Positions 24,377 to 33,126 of a DNA stretch of 37,452 nt are shown in pieces (position 1 is the first letter of the stretch; every line of letters starts with the position of its first letter). Where the stretch lies: contig MVQH01000058.1 in NCBI GenBank assembly GCA_002067755.1, forward strand, positions 1 to 37,452, given 5' to 3'. The position numbers and the translations under genes were made by a program. Source of the DNA: Methanosaeta sp. PtaB.Bin018 (GTDB lineage: Archaea > Halobacteriota > Methanosarcinia > Methanotrichales > Methanotrichaceae). Below the pieces are notes generated by a model. The model was given only the letters and a program-made list of their open reading frames with translations. It was not told where the DNA came from and did not search any database.

Positions 24377-25143
24377 TCAAGTTTGCGGTTGCTGGTGCTC
24401 TGGGGCGCATGGGCACACTCGTCATCCAGGAGGCTGCTAAGGTCGGTGATCTGCAGCTTGTGGCAGGCTTCGACGTCGCGGGAGCTGGGATGATCCTTCC
24501 AGGAGGCGTTCCTGTATCGGACGCCTCGCAACTGAAGAGCACCTTGGCTTCGTCCAAAGCAGTGGTACTTATCGATTTCACTGTAGCCTCGGCTGCTGTT
24601 GAGACCGTATGCAGCGCGGCAGATATGGGAATTGACCTGGTCGTGGGAACCACGGGCTTTTCTCCTGATCAGCTCTCCAGAATGAAGGCTGCAATAGATG
24701 GCAGAGTATCAGCAGTGATAACCCCCAACTTCAGCGTTGGAGTGAATCTGTTCTGGAAGCTGGTGGCCGAAGCCGCTACCGCTTTGAAGGATTACGACAT
24801 TGAGGTCATCGAAGCTCATCACAATCAGAAGAAGGATGCGCCCAGCGGCACTGCGTTGGCCACTGTCGAAGCGATAAAGAGCGTTCTTGGCGACAGAGAG
24901 GTTGTGCACGGTAGAGAGGGGTTGAGGCAACGCGGCAATGAGATAGGAGTGCACGCTGTGAGGGCTGGGGACATCGTCGGAGATCACACTGTGCTCTTCG
25001 CAGGGCCTGGCGAGAGGCTGGAGATCAAGCATCAGGCTCATAGTCGGGCTGCCTTTGCCTCAGGCGCAGTTCGTGCTGCGCGATGGGTGGTCGACAAAGA
25101 GCCCGGGATCTACAGCATGGCAGATGTCTTGGGATCGAGATGA
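24373..25143 (+). CDS. dapB: 4-hydroxy-tetrahydrodipicolinate reductase
   Basis: DapB reduces the product of DapA with NAD(P)H. The Rossmann start FAVAGALGRMGTLVIQEA, the hinge VVGTTGFSPDQ, ITPNFSVGVNLFWKL and the catalytic signature EAHHNQKKDAPSGTAL are all present. The length of 256 is normal. Both ends overlap neighbours by four nt (ATGA), with dapA before and the unknown Cys protein after it. Confidence 0.96.
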   Translation: MIKFAVAGALGRMGTLVIQEAAKVGDLQLVAGFDVAGAGMILPGGVPVSDASQLKSTLASSKAVVLIDFTVASAAVETVCSAADMGIDLVVGTTGFSPDQLSRMKAAIDGRVSAVITPNFSVGVNLFWKLVAEAATALKDYDIEVIEAHHNQKKDAPSGTALATVEAIKSVLGDREVVHGREGLRQRGNEIGVHAVRAGDIVGDHTVLFAGPGERLEIKHQAHSRAAFASGAVRAARWVVDKEPGIYSMADVLGSR

Positions 25144-25565
25144 ATAGTCTGGAGGAGGGAAGCTACGCTCTTTACATGGGGGAGAGAAGGCTCGAGCCGT
25201 TCTCCCTGGAGAGAAACGTTGTTGGTTTCTGCGACAGGTGCGAGTCTGATTTGGAGAGCCTTGCGTATTTTCGCACAGAGTCAGGCTGGATGGTATCTGC
25301 GCGCTGCAAAAAAGATCATCTCATCTTGATGCGCTATGATCTGGAATGGAACTGGCAGGGCGATCAAGAGCTACAGATCTCTGCAAAGAAGGAAGGCATT
25401 TCAACGCTTTCCAGGGAGATGCTTGAGGCGGTCTTCACGCGCGCAGAGATAAGAGACATGCAGGCCTGTGAGCAGGGCCTGCCCTTTGTGCGGCAGAACC
25501 TCTACAGGGCCAGGAGCAAGTACGATAGGTTCGAGAAACTGTTTGGCATACGATTGAATATTTGA
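25140..25565 (+). CDS. Hypothetical protein with a CxxC and CxxxH pair, in the dap operon
   Basis: I do not recognise this 141-residue protein. Cys-x-x-Cys in FCDRCESDLE and a second group in ARCKKDHLIL could bind a zinc ion within an N-terminal domain; the C-terminal half is helical and basic (NLYRARSKYDRFEKLFGIRL). The ATG overlaps the dapB stop as ATGA, which sets the start and excludes a longer frame from 25083. The position implies co-expression with lysine synthesis and S17e but does not identify a role. Confidence 0.75.
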   Translation: MNSLEEGSYALYMGERRLEPFSLERNVVGFCDRCESDLESLAYFRTESGWMVSARCKKDHLILMRYDLEWNWQGDQELQISAKKEGISTLSREMLEAVFTRAEIRDMQACEQGLPFVRQNLYRARSKYDRFEKLFGIRLNI

Positions 25566-25768
25566 GCGATGAGAGAATCGGTGGTCTGTCTTCATTGGGT
25601 TGACAGGCCTTTTGTGTGCCTCAAAGCTTGATAAAAAGAGGCCGAACGTGCCTGACGAAAGAGCTCCAAGACAATTGACAGTGGAATGAAGAACCACGAG
25701 ATGGACTCAATTGAATGCCATTTATCGGCTGAAGGCAAAAAAGAGTTGCAAAGCCTGCGATTACCATT

Positions 25769-27565
25769 ATGAGGCCCGAATTCAAGAATTTCTATGACCT
25801 CGCGCAAGCTGGTTATATCAAGAAATGGGTTATTTTAAGCGTACTCATAGGAATTGCAGCTGGCTTTGGCTCAATAATCTTCTACTGGTCGCTTACAACT
25901 GCCACACACCTCCTGCTGGGACAGGTGGCAGGATATGTACCTCCTGCAGCAGGTGGAGAAGGTGCGACTGTGTTTACTGGCGTGGCCAGGCCCTGGATTC
26001 TCCCCGTGCTTGCGGCCGCAGGAGGGCTGCTCAGCGGAATTATCGTATTTCACTTTGCTCCTGAGGCAGAAGGGCATGGGACGGATGCTGCCATAGATGC
26101 CTTCCACAACAAAGGCGGCTACATTCGCCGCCGTGTGCCATTGGTCAAGGCCATGGCCTCAGCCATCACCATTGGCTCAGGTGGGAGCGCGGGCAGAGAA
26201 GGCCCCACAGCTCAAATAGCTGCGGGGATCGCCTCTGCACTCGCAGATCTGTTTCATCTTTCAGAGGCAGACAGGCGCATTGCCGTGGCAACCGGTATCG
26301 GAGCTGGGATCGGCTCCATCTTCAAGGCCCCATTGGGCGGAGCTATCCTCAGCATGGAGGTCCTTTATCGCCGCGATTTTGAGTACGAAGCTCTTCTGCC
26401 ATCATTCATTGCGTCCGTTGTAGGCTATAGCATATTCGCTTCCTGGAGTGGATGGAGTCCTGTATTCGGCGGAGGCATCGTTTCCTCTTTCAGCCGGCCC
26501 ATGGAGCTCGTCTCCTATGTTATCTTGGGCGTTGTCTGCGGGCTGGTGGGCATAGTCTACGGACGCAGCTTCTACTACCTACGAGATCTTTTCAGCCGCG
26601 CAGAAATTCCCAGATGGATCAAGCCGGGCATTGGTGGATTTGCTGTGGGATTGATTGGCGTCTTTCTGCCGCAGGCTCTGGGCACAAGCTACGGATGGCT
26701 GCAGTTTGCCATCAGCGGAGACTTCATCGCATTGCCTGTTACCGTCATGTTGGCTTTGGTCGTAATGAAGATCCTGGCCACTGGGCTGACAATAGGATCA
26801 GGCGGAAGCGGCGGGGTTTTTGCGCCCGGCCTGGTGATCGGCGGATTGACCGGCGGAGTTGTATGGCACCTTCTGCAAGGCTGCTCAGCCATAGCCATCA
26901 CCCCCAGCACATCATCTGCATTTGTCGTCGTGGGAATGATGGCCCTCTTTGGAGGCATCGCCAAAGTGCCTCTAGCAGTAATCCTAATGGTGAGCGAAAT
27001 GACCATGGACTATACACTCCTGATCCCCAGCATGCTGGCCTGTTCCATCGCTTATTTTGTATCTGGAGATAATTATATTTATGAGAAGCAGGTGAACGTG
27101 AGGGCCGAGTCGCCTGCCCACAGGAATGAATACTCGGTCATGCTCCTCAAAGGATTCAAAGTGAGAGATGCCCTGACAGAAAAAGTGCCCGTCATCAGTT
27201 CACAGATGACCGTGGATGATGCGGCCAATATCTTAAAAATGCACGAAGTCCACGCCATCCCAGTGGTAGATGTCGGCAGGCTTGTGGGGATCGTGGCCAA
27301 ACAGGATGCAATGAAATTTATCTTTCATGGTCAGCCTGATACACCCGTCCGAGACATGATGAGCACCGATCTGATAGTAACCTATCTGGACGAATCATTA
27401 TTTGATGCCATGAATAGGATGATCGTTCATCAAATTAGCCAGCTTCCAGTGGTGGAAAGAGAGGACCAAAGCAAGCTTCTGGGCTTATTATCGCTAAATG
27501 ATATAACCAAAATCCAATGCACTGCAAACGCAAGCCTCCACAGCCTTCAAGAGCATTTTGGATAG
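25769..27565 (+). CDS. ClC-family chloride channel/antiporter with CBS domains
   Basis: Residues about 1-440 are the ClC membrane domain. Signature selectivity loops are GSGGSAGREGPTAQIAAG (which contains GREGP) and GSGGSGGVFAPGLVIGG, with a further GAGIGSIFKAPLGGA. The Glu in GREGP is the gating glutamate. The C-terminus, residues about 460-590, holds two CBS domains (VHAIPVVDVGRLVGIVAK and QLPVVEREDQSKLLGLLS), which probably sense an adenine nucleotide. Whether it is a channel or a Cl-/H+ exchanger is not settled. It is a single gene; CATTTATCGG about 45 nt upstream may be its TATA box, and the 200 nt before that hold no gene. Confidence 0.93.
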   Translation: MRPEFKNFYDLAQAGYIKKWVILSVLIGIAAGFGSIIFYWSLTTATHLLLGQVAGYVPPAAGGEGATVFTGVARPWILPVLAAAGGLLSGIIVFHFAPEAEGHGTDAAIDAFHNKGGYIRRRVPLVKAMASAITIGSGGSAGREGPTAQIAAGIASALADLFHLSEADRRIAVATGIGAGIGSIFKAPLGGAILSMEVLYRRDFEYEALLPSFIASVVGYSIFASWSGWSPVFGGGIVSSFSRPMELVSYVILGVVCGLVGIVYGRSFYYLRDLFSRAEIPRWIKPGIGGFAVGLIGVFLPQALGTSYGWLQFAISGDFIALPVTVMLALVVMKILATGLTIGSGGSGGVFAPGLVIGGLTGGVVWHLLQGCSAIAITPSTSSAFVVVGMMALFGGIAKVPLAVILMVSEMTMDYTLLIPSMLACSIAYFVSGDNYIYEKQVNVRAESPAHRNEYSVMLLKGFKVRDALTEKVPVISSQMTVDDAANILKMHEVHAIPVVDVGRLVGIVAKQDAMKFIFHGQPDTPVRDMMSTDLIVTYLDESLFDAMNRMIVHQISQLPVVEREDQSKLLGLLSLNDITKIQCTANASLHSLQEHFG

Positions 27566-27584
27566 GAGCTGTACGTTAGATAAC

Positions 27585-27650
27585 AAAATTTCACGAGAGA
27601 CAGAGATCCATCCGACGTTCAGCACTTTTGTCTCGTGATCCCTGAATTTT
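27585..27650. repeat. Hairpin after the ClC gene
   Basis: AAAATT-TCACGAGA (27585-27598) pairs with TCTCGTGA-x6-AATTTT (27631-27650), giving an 8-bp core plus an outer 6-bp AT arm around a 32-nt loop. It may end the ClC transcript. Confidence 0.4.
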
Positions 27651-27689
27651 CCAATTTAAATATCAGAGACGTTTTTAAATAAATATCTT

Positions 27690-27713
27690 CTACGTCCTTT
27701 CGAAGGGATGTAG
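27690..27713. repeat. Short hairpin downstream of a TATA-like tract
   Basis: CTACGTCCTT and AAGGGATGTAG form a stem of about 9-10 bp with two G-T pairs around a very short loop. A TATA-like tract, TTTTTAAATAAATAT (27672-27686), lies directly before it on the plus strand. It could be a terminator of the S3Ae transcript or part of an unannotated RNA; nothing else in 27566-27781 looks like a gene. Confidence 0.3.
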
Positions 27714-27781
27714 CATTGACGTTGATATCCAATCATACAATATAGGCCATCTTGGAATTGTAGCCGGAATTTTTGACGACT

Positions 27782-27952
27782 TTATCCTCCCTGGCAGCGA
27801 GCGCAGGACGTGCATCTCCTGGGGTCGTTGACGTCCCGCCTACCCCAGCCCTCAGCTCGCATGCGAATGAGCTTCTCGGCAACCTTTGGCGAGGCCTGTT
27901 CGAACTTCACGCGGGCCTGGCGTGGACAAGCCACCCAACGGCAGAGGAGCAC
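27782..27952 (-). CDS. Candidate Cys-rich microprotein downstream of S3Ae
   Basis: From a GTG at 27952 a 56-residue frame runs to 27782. It has five Cys: C4 and C9 in VLLCRWVACPRQ, and C47, C50 and C53 in the terminal CTSCARCQGG, a plausible zinc- or metal-binding set. Codon third positions are rich in G/C, as in its coding neighbours, unlike the AT-rich DNA around it. AAGAGGAG lies about 12 nt upstream of the GTG, which is rather far. I recognise no family. It may be a real small protein co-transcribed with S3Ae or a gene fragment. Confidence 0.4.
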   Translation of the reverse strand: MLLCRWVACPRQARVKFEQASPKVAEKLIRMRAEGWGRRDVNDPRRCTSCARCQGG

Positions 27953-27992
27953 CGATTGTGATGGCTCCTCTTGTTGACTGGATTTATTGACT

Positions 27993-28622
27993 TTACGATG
28001 AGACTTGTTGTGCCGCAGGCGCAGGACTGGCTGGCGCAATGCCTGGCTCAGTTACGATCTCCGTCTTGCGCACCTCAACGCGCCTGAGGGGATAGATCAT
28101 CTTTGCTTCCTTGTAGATATCCAAAGACATCTTGCCCTGAACGACATCCTGGATCAACTGGTTCAGGTCGAGGCTCTTGGACTTCTCAATGATGACCCTC
28201 TTGGAGAGCTCCCTGATGCTTTTGACCTGGTTTGCCCGCGCTCTCTTCACAGTGAAGCAACTGGGCTTGATTCGCACCTGGTATCCATCAGTCGTAGTTA
28301 CATCGACAATGGCGTCGATGCGGGAGGTTCTCCTCTTGACCAGGGAACGAACGTAGTCCGTAGTCATCTCATGGCCTACGAACTTTGTGTACGCAGAATC
28401 GCCCGCCACGCTGTCCACTCTGAACTTGAGCTTGGTATTCTGCTTGGAGAAGTTGTTTGTGAGATCTCCTAGAGTTGTCTCAACTATCCTTCCTACAACC
28501 CTCTCTGGATCATTGGCGATGGTCTCGCCAAAAGGAGACCTGCCGAACATATCAGGACTTACGACTTTATACCATTGCTTGGCCTTTCTGCTATCAGCCT
28601 TTCTTTGTGATCTTCTTGCCAA
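27993..28622 (-). CDS. rps3ae: 30S ribosomal protein S3Ae (eS1)
   Basis: The 209-residue product matches archaeal S3Ae: KQWYKVVSPDMFGRSPFGET at the N-terminus, GRIVETTLGDLTNNFSKQNT, VGHEMTTDYVRSLVKRRTSR and YPLRRVEVRKTEI at the end. The C-terminus adds a short Ala/Pro-rich tail (GIAPASPAPAAQQVSS). The start is a TTG at 28622; GGAGG lies seven nt before it, and no in-frame ATG gives a proper N-terminus. TTTAAATA at 28673-28680 is the likely TATA box. Confidence 0.95.
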   Translation of the reverse strand: MARRSQRKADSRKAKQWYKVVSPDMFGRSPFGETIANDPERVVGRIVETTLGDLTNNFSKQNTKLKFRVDSVAGDSAYTKFVGHEMTTDYVRSLVKRRTSRIDAIVDVTTTDGYQVRIKPSCFTVKRARANQVKSIRELSKRVIIEKSKSLDLNQLIQDVVQGKMSLDIYKEAKMIYPLRRVEVRKTEIVTEPGIAPASPAPAAQQVSS

Positions 28623-28672
28623 TAAACATCCTCCGAGATGATATTAATCCGAACATCGTTCCAAACTCACTG

Positions 28673-28680
28673 TATTTAAA
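28673..28680 (-). promoter_or_regulatory. TATA box of the S3Ae gene
   Basis: TTTAAATA on the minus strand, about 55 nt before the TTG start, predicts a leader of about 28 nt with the GGAGG site inside. Confidence 0.5.
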
Positions 28681-28711
28681 CCGATCGCCCAAAAAGAATT
28701 GATGCCTTCCT

Positions 28712-30172
28712 TCAGTATGCAGGCCAGACGTAAATGTAAACATAGTTGGACCAATCGCTGCAATGGTAGCTCAGGATATGCCACCCAGTGTCATTGCCCT
28801 CAAACCAGGTCTGATACCAGCCAGTGCTCTTGTAGCCGAAGTTCTTCACCTCAGGAGAGCAGTAGTAGCCCTTAGAATCCTTGCATATCTTCCACTCGTA
28901 AGACCAGTAGACTCCCGGCCTGCTGACCTTGGACCATAGTGGAAGCCACTCACCGCAGTACATTCCTGCTACGGTGCAGATTTTGTTGGTGTAGTACTGG
29001 ACATAATATTCATTGCACCGGCAGGTCGAAGGCGTTGGGTAGACTGCCTGATAGCTCTGAGGAGAATACCCGTAAGGAGCTGTCAGGCTGCCTGATGCCG
29101 TGCAGGTGGGACAGCTCCCTTGATATGGATAGCTGCTAGAGACGCCTCCTGTAACCTGCGTTGCCACAACGACCTGAGCAGGATAGCCTGACTGGACAGG
29201 ATAGCCTGACTGGACAGGATAGCTGGAATGGACCGCCTGCGTCGTCTGGCCGGCGTATGGTTTATACATGCTGTAATCAGGGAGCACAAGGCTCTCGGAA
29301 TTGGGATTGGGAGGTGTCGGGGCTTCTGTCTGCAAGTATGTCTGAGCCTTGCCCAGGTTGGCGTGGCCTGATGCATCGTTGGAGTACACGTTGGTGGGAT
29401 AGACGTAAATATAGACGTAATTCGACCAATCACGACAATTGTAGCAGAGGATATGCCATCCAGCCACATCTCCGTAGAACCAGCCTTTTTTGAGGCCTGC
29501 CCAGGTCCAGTCCCACAATCTCACGTATGGCGTGCTCTGGCCAGGATACCACTCATAAACAAAAAGGTTGCCACCTGAAGATATGTCAGCCCAGAGGGGC
29601 AGATAGCCGCCATAGCTGCAGCCTCCGACAGTTGCAAGGCCGTATGAGGTCTGAACATAGAACTTGTTGGGTGAGACCACCGAGCCCGGATAGTACCAGG
29701 GGCTTGAGGCCGTCATGCTGCCTGTAGTGCTTCCATAAGTCGCGCTGACTGCTCCTGCAGTCAAACTGCTTGGCAGAGTTGCTGACACAAAACCAAGGCT
29801 CTCATCAGGGCGGAAGCTATCTGCCACAGGCTGGGAGAGATCCAAATCTTCTGCAGCCATGCTCTCCTGATAAGGTCCTGAGATCTGGGGCACAGAGGTT
29901 GTAATGGCTTTTGCGCTCTGAGAAGAGGACTGGACCGGTTGATTACTTTGATGCTGAGCATAGCTGCCATAAGAAGTAGAAGATGCTCCCGCGGATGCTG
30001 CCTGATAGCCAGTGAATTGCGAACCTGCACTTTGCACAGCCGCACCGGTCGAATAGCTTTGACCCGGCTGGATAGACGATGCCCCATCAGAGACGCTTCC
30101 ATCGCCCACTGCGCCAAAGGCGACGTTGGTCATGACGAAAAACATGACCAGCATTGGTAGCCAGACCTTCAT
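28712..30172 (-). CDS. Large secreted surface protein with a duplicated aromatic Cys domain
   Basis: The 486-residue product has a signal peptide (MKVWLPMLVMFFVMTNVAFG), a low-complexity Ser/Gln/Ala/Tyr region (about 25-150), and two copies of a domain of about 95-105 residues, at about 165-265 and 385-486. Each runs from a YVQ start and a LPLW motif to an ending GWHIL-x-Y-x-C-x-DWSNYVYIYV. Between them lies a linker with SGYPVQ hexapeptide repeats. Abundant Tyr, Trp and paired Cys suggest a stable, disulfide-bonded extracellular matrix or sheath component. Methanothrix makes a proteinaceous sheath, but identity with known sheath protein is not shown. GGAGTGGGG precedes the ATG. Confidence 0.78.
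   Translation of the reverse strand: MKVWLPMLVMFFVMTNVAFGAVGDGSVSDGASSIQPGQSYSTGAAVQSAGSQFTGYQAASAGASSTSYGSYAQHQSNQPVQSSSQSAKAITTSVPQISGPYQESMAAEDLDLSQPVADSFRPDESLGFVSATLPSSLTAGAVSATYGSTTGSMTASSPWYYPGSVVSPNKFYVQTSYGLATVGGCSYGGYLPLWADISSGGNLFVYEWYPGQSTPYVRLWDWTWAGLKKGWFYGDVAGWHILCYNCRDWSNYVYIYVYPTNVYSNDASGHANLGKAQTYLQTEAPTPPNPNSESLVLPDYSMYKPYAGQTTQAVHSSYPVQSGYPVQSGYPAQVVVATQVTGGVSSSYPYQGSCPTCTASGSLTAPYGYSPQSYQAVYPTPSTCRCNEYYVQYYTNKICTVAGMYCGEWLPLWSKVSRPGVYWSYEWKICKDSKGYYCSPEVKNFGYKSTGWYQTWFEGNDTGWHILSYHCSDWSNYVYIYVWPAY
29179..29224. repeat. 18-bp tandem repeat encoding SGYPVQ units
   Basis: CAGGATAGCCTGACTGGA occurs at 29179-29196 and 29197-29214 followed by a partial third copy, giving the hexapeptide repeat in the linker of the surface protein. 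Perfect identity suggests recent slippage and possible length variation between strains. Confidence 0.7.
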
Positions 30173-30182
30173 TTACCCCACT

Positions 30183-30226
30183 CCATTTTTTTGATTTGCT
30201 ACTGCCATTTTTTTGACTTGCTACTG
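30183..30226. repeat. Tandem 22-bp repeat in the leader of the surface protein gene
   Basis: Two 22-bp units, 30183-30204 and 30205-30226, differ at one base. Each holds a 7-T run followed by GAYTTGCTACTG. They lie 11-54 nt before the ATG, between a candidate TATA (TTAAATAG, near 30245) and the coding region, so they are probably in the 5' untranslated region. Confidence 0.7.
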
Positions 30227-30364
30227 CTTTTTAATGATCTTTCTATCTATTTAATGTTTGCTTTTGGTTTGAGGACACGAAGGTTTGTATTTTATTAATA
30301 ATATCGTCATCGTATAGAATACTCGCAGATGGATAAGAAATGAGAGCTGTAATCATCAATGTTC

Positions 30365-31135
30365 TCATGTTCTTGGCTTCTTCGTCCAATTGTTCCTCAC
30401 CATCTCAGCCAGGCGCGGATTATTGAACTGTTCGTAGATGTCCATGTCCGTTGTGTAGCCGATGAATGGATCGATGGTCCCCTTCTCCATGTTTGCGAGC
30501 CAGATCGAAATGCCTTTATCTTCTGCCATCCGGCTGCTTTCCCGGAAAAACTGCATGAATGGCTCCAGGCTCTCGCCGCTTGGCACCAGGATGACGCAGT
30601 CCACTTCTGGCTGCATCTTTTGCTCGCACGAGTTTAGATCGATGGATTCGACGCTCGTGACGACATAGGCCTGCAAAGTGCGACCTGCCGCTGTGAATAT
30701 GAGCATTCCATCTCTCTCACTGGAAAGTATGTATCCAGCATCCTCCATGAAGGACTTCAGCATACAAACCAAGCTCTTTTTCAAGATGCCCTCCAGCTCC
30801 GGGATGGATTGAAGGAATCTGCGATGGGCATCATCGAAGTCCTGCTTGCTGTATCTCTGGGTGTGAAGAAAATGGAAGATACGGCCGTTCATCTGAGTGT
30901 AAGCATCAAGCTTCGGCAGATCGAAGAAGATAGCCTCACCGTTCATGATGCTGGCAAAGATGCCTGGGGCAATATGCTCTCCTACCATCTTCTTCAACTC
31001 TTCTGATTCCTGGTCGCTCAGGTTTGCGGCTGAGACGATGTCGTAAATTCGCAAAAGAAGTTCGCATCTGGCTATGATCTCCTTCTCGCAAAGAAGCTCC
31101 CTGAGCGGGCCCGAAATTTTTGCAATCTCCGTCAT
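30365..31135 (-). CDS. Hypothetical protein co-translated with MptA
   Basis: I do not recognise this 256-residue protein. The N-terminal half is helical ([20 protein letters not shown]); the C-terminal half alternates strands and helices: [57 protein letters not shown]. That pattern is compatible with a nuclease-like or Rossmann-like alpha/beta fold, but no catalytic motif is certain. The ATG overlaps the mptA stop by four nt, so both are made from one message. Its role in pterin synthesis is not established. Confidence 0.7.
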   Translation of the reverse strand: MTEIAKISGPLRELLCEKEIIARCELLLRIYDIVSAANLSDQESEELKKMVGEHIAPGIFASIMNGEAIFFDLPKLDAYTQMNGRIFHFLHTQRYSKQDFDDAHRRFLQSIPELEGILKKSLVCMLKSFMEDAGYILSSERDGMLIFTAAGRTLQAYVVTSVESIDLNSCEQKMQPEVDCVILVPSGESLEPFMQFFRESSRMAEDKGISIWLANMEKGTIDPFIGYTTDMDIYEQFNNPRLAEMVRNNWTKKPRT

Positions 31136-32082
31136 TGTCCATCCCTGATGCTTGAAAGCTCAGATCGAAGCTCACCCATCTTGGCGGTTCTCTCAGCAAA
31201 GGCATTATGCTGATGGATGCTCTCCTCGTTTATCTGCTTGAGGGTCACGACAGCGTCGTCAGGGAGGTCTGAAAAGGCCTCAACCACCTTCTGGGCCATG
31301 GTTCTGACGCAGTCCTCCACAAACTTGGGATTGCTGTGAGCTTTTGCCACAACAACTGCCTCGTCCGGACGCTTCAGAAGGCCGTAAACCTTGGAGCTCA
31401 TGGACTCCTCGATGATCTTGATGATCCTGTCGATGGAAACGCAACGCTGGTCATGAACCTCGACGGATATGCTGCCTCGACCTCTCTGATTATGCGTGGC
31501 AATTGGTATCCTCTCAGAGAACTCAATGGCAGATTCCTTCGACACGCCCAGCTTTGCAAGCTCCCTTTGGACCTGTTCTTTCAGGATCTCCTGGGCACAT
31601 GGACAGGCCGTGGTTCCCAAAACCTCAGCTCCGACGGTCTTCTTCAGATACCCAGAAGGCCCTGCTTTTGCAACTGCTTCGGCGAATATGTCCACAACTT
31701 CCTGACATGTGACTTTGGTTACAGGCGTCTGTCTGCGGACGATGTACTCGCTCTTCATCTTCACTTCGGCTTGAGAGGCGTACTCGTGCCTGTGTAGAAG
31801 TCTTTTGGCAATCTCGCCGCAAAGCTCCTCGATCTCGTAAACAGGACAGCTTATGGCTTCCTCCAAAACTTCGTCGATCACCTCAAAGTTGCGTGAGAGG
31901 TTGGCTCCCTTGCGGTCCGAGGGGAGGTCCACGAAAACCTCAAAATTGGAGATCAAGATCACAGGACGCTCGTCATTTCCGCGCTCAACTTTCACAAGCT
32001 TCTTGACGCCTGTCACACCAACCCTGGTCAGGTTGATGGGATAATCGGGCTCGCAGGCTTGAATATCCGGTAGTATATCCAA
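31132..32082 (-). CDS. mptA: GTP cyclohydrolase MptA (tetrahydromethanopterin synthesis)
   Basis: The 316-residue protein is the Fe(II)-dependent archaeal GTP cyclohydrolase (COG1469/FolE2-like) that makes 7,8-dihydroneopterin 2',3'-cyclic phosphate. Family features are the opening [39 protein letters not shown], the Cys region [11 protein letters not shown] and the metal-site [15 protein letters not shown]. In a methanogen this is the entry step to methanopterin, the C1 carrier. A small acidic protein gene lies 16 nt upstream and an unknown gene overlaps its stop. Confidence 0.94.
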   Translation of the reverse strand: MDILPDIQACEPDYPINLTRVGVTGVKKLVKVERGNDERPVILISNFEVFVDLPSDRKGANLSRNFEVIDEVLEEAISCPVYEIEELCGEIAKRLLHRHEYASQAEVKMKSEYIVRRQTPVTKVTCQEVVDIFAEAVAKAGPSGYLKKTVGAEVLGTTACPCAQEILKEQVQRELAKLGVSKESAIEFSERIPIATHNQRGRGSISVEVHDQRCVSIDRIIKIIEESMSSKVYGLLKRPDEAVVVAKAHSNPKFVEDCVRTMAQKVVEAFSDLPDDAVVTLKQINEESIHQHNAFAERTAKMGELRSELSSIRDGQ

Positions 32083-32098
32083 GAGGCCTCACCTGATG

Positions 32099-32323
32099 CT
32101 ATAGCTCGTCTTCTTCGTCGCCCAGTGGCTCGGCCTCAAGCTCGTCCAATTTGAGCAGGAGCCGGTCAACCTCTTCGATCATCTCTTCCAGAGTATCGCT
32201 GATCCTGCGGTCACGCTCATCAAAACCTCTGAGAACTCCACCCAGCTCGGCCAAGAGTTGATCGTCGCCCATATCGAGCAGTATCTCGCGTATCTTTCTC
32301 TCGACCTCATTTGAATCAGGCAT
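32099..32323 (-). CDS. Small acidic, probably coiled-coil protein
   Basis: The 74-residue product is highly charged and acidic, with heptad-like leucines in DTLEEMIEEVDRLLLKLDEL and an Asp/Glu end. It has no other motif. It stands 16 nt before mptA and reads in the same direction, so it probably opens that operon. Whether it binds a partner protein is unknown. Confidence 0.6.
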   Translation of the reverse strand: MPDSNEVERKIREILLDMGDDQLLAELGGVLRGFDERDRRISDTLEEMIEEVDRLLLKLDELEAEPLGDEEDEL

Positions 32324-32422
32324 ATTGTTTTATTCAAAACAAACGTATTTGAGACTTTGCTTGGCATGATGGTCAGTTATATCTATCCGTAGGGCCATTC
32401 CTTGCAATTAGGAGTTCTGTGG

Positions 32423-33082
32423 ATGATTAAACGTTGCCCTCAGCACGGATTTTTCAGGGGAGAGCATTGCGAGTGCGGCTCGACGGGTCAGCTTCTATTG
32501 GATGAGACCAAAACTGAACAGCTTGGCCGACTGGTGGCGGGTGGGCTGCGGCATTTCCCAGGAGACCTGGGGTTGGAGATGGACTCCAGGGGATGGGTTG
32601 ATCTCGCAAAGCTTGGTGAGGTGGTGAGAAGCCGACACCGCTGGGCCAGCAAGGAGCTGGTGATTGCACTCGTTGAGTCGGACCCCAAGCAAAGGTATGA
32701 GATACACAACGACAAGGTCAGGGCCAGGTATGGGCACTCGGTGGATGTGGAGCTGGACCACGTCGACAACAAGCTTCCCAAACTTTACTATGGTGCAAGC
32801 GAGGAAGAAGCGGACAGGATCCTGGAGATTGGACTCAAATCAGCATCTCAAAGGTACGTCCATCTCTCAACCACCCCCCAGAAAGCCTGGCATGTGGCCT
32901 CATTTCGCACTGGAAACCCAAAAATAATCCAGGTCGATGCTACAAATGCCCAAAAGGAAGGAGTGAAGATGATGACAGTGAACGCGGATATTGTCATCTC
33001 AGAGATGATTCCATCACGGTTCCTGGAGATTCTCGCGACCAAGGATATTTTAAAGGCAGCGCAGGCCCCAAGGTCCGATTAG
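32423..33082 (+). CDS. kptA: tRNA 2'-phosphotransferase (KptA/Tpt1)
   Basis: KptA moves the 2'-phosphate of a spliced or repaired RNA to NAD+. The 219-residue protein has an N-terminal CPQHG/CECG metal-binding segment common in archaea, then LVAGGLRHFPGDLGLEMDSR, HRWASKE, RYEIHNDKVRARYGHS and LYYGASEEEADRIL, then VHLSTTPQKA near the NAD site. The Arg-His-Arg-Arg catalytic set appears to be intact. The ATG at 32423 follows GGAG; an in-frame TTG at 32402 would precede that site. GTTATATC at about 32376 may be its TATA box. Confidence 0.9.
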   Translation: MIKRCPQHGFFRGEHCECGSTGQLLLDETKTEQLGRLVAGGLRHFPGDLGLEMDSRGWVDLAKLGEVVRSRHRWASKELVIALVESDPKQRYEIHNDKVRARYGHSVDVELDHVDNKLPKLYYGASEEEADRILEIGLKSASQRYVHLSTTPQKAWHVASFRTGNPKIIQVDATNAQKEGVKMMTVNADIVISEMIPSRFLEILATKDILKAAQAPRSD

Positions 33083-33126
33083 GATGAAAGCAGGGCCAAT
33101 CCCATCCAATTCATTGGCGGGAGTGG

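Noticed and set aside
27840-27940. GTTCGAAC-containing stretch considered as a tRNA T-loop
   Set aside because: No acceptor, D or anticodon stem could be paired around it.
27773-27961. 62-codon plus-strand frame opposite the Cys-rich candidate
   Set aside because: No ribosome-binding site and no motif; the minus-strand frame has the better composition and Cys pattern.
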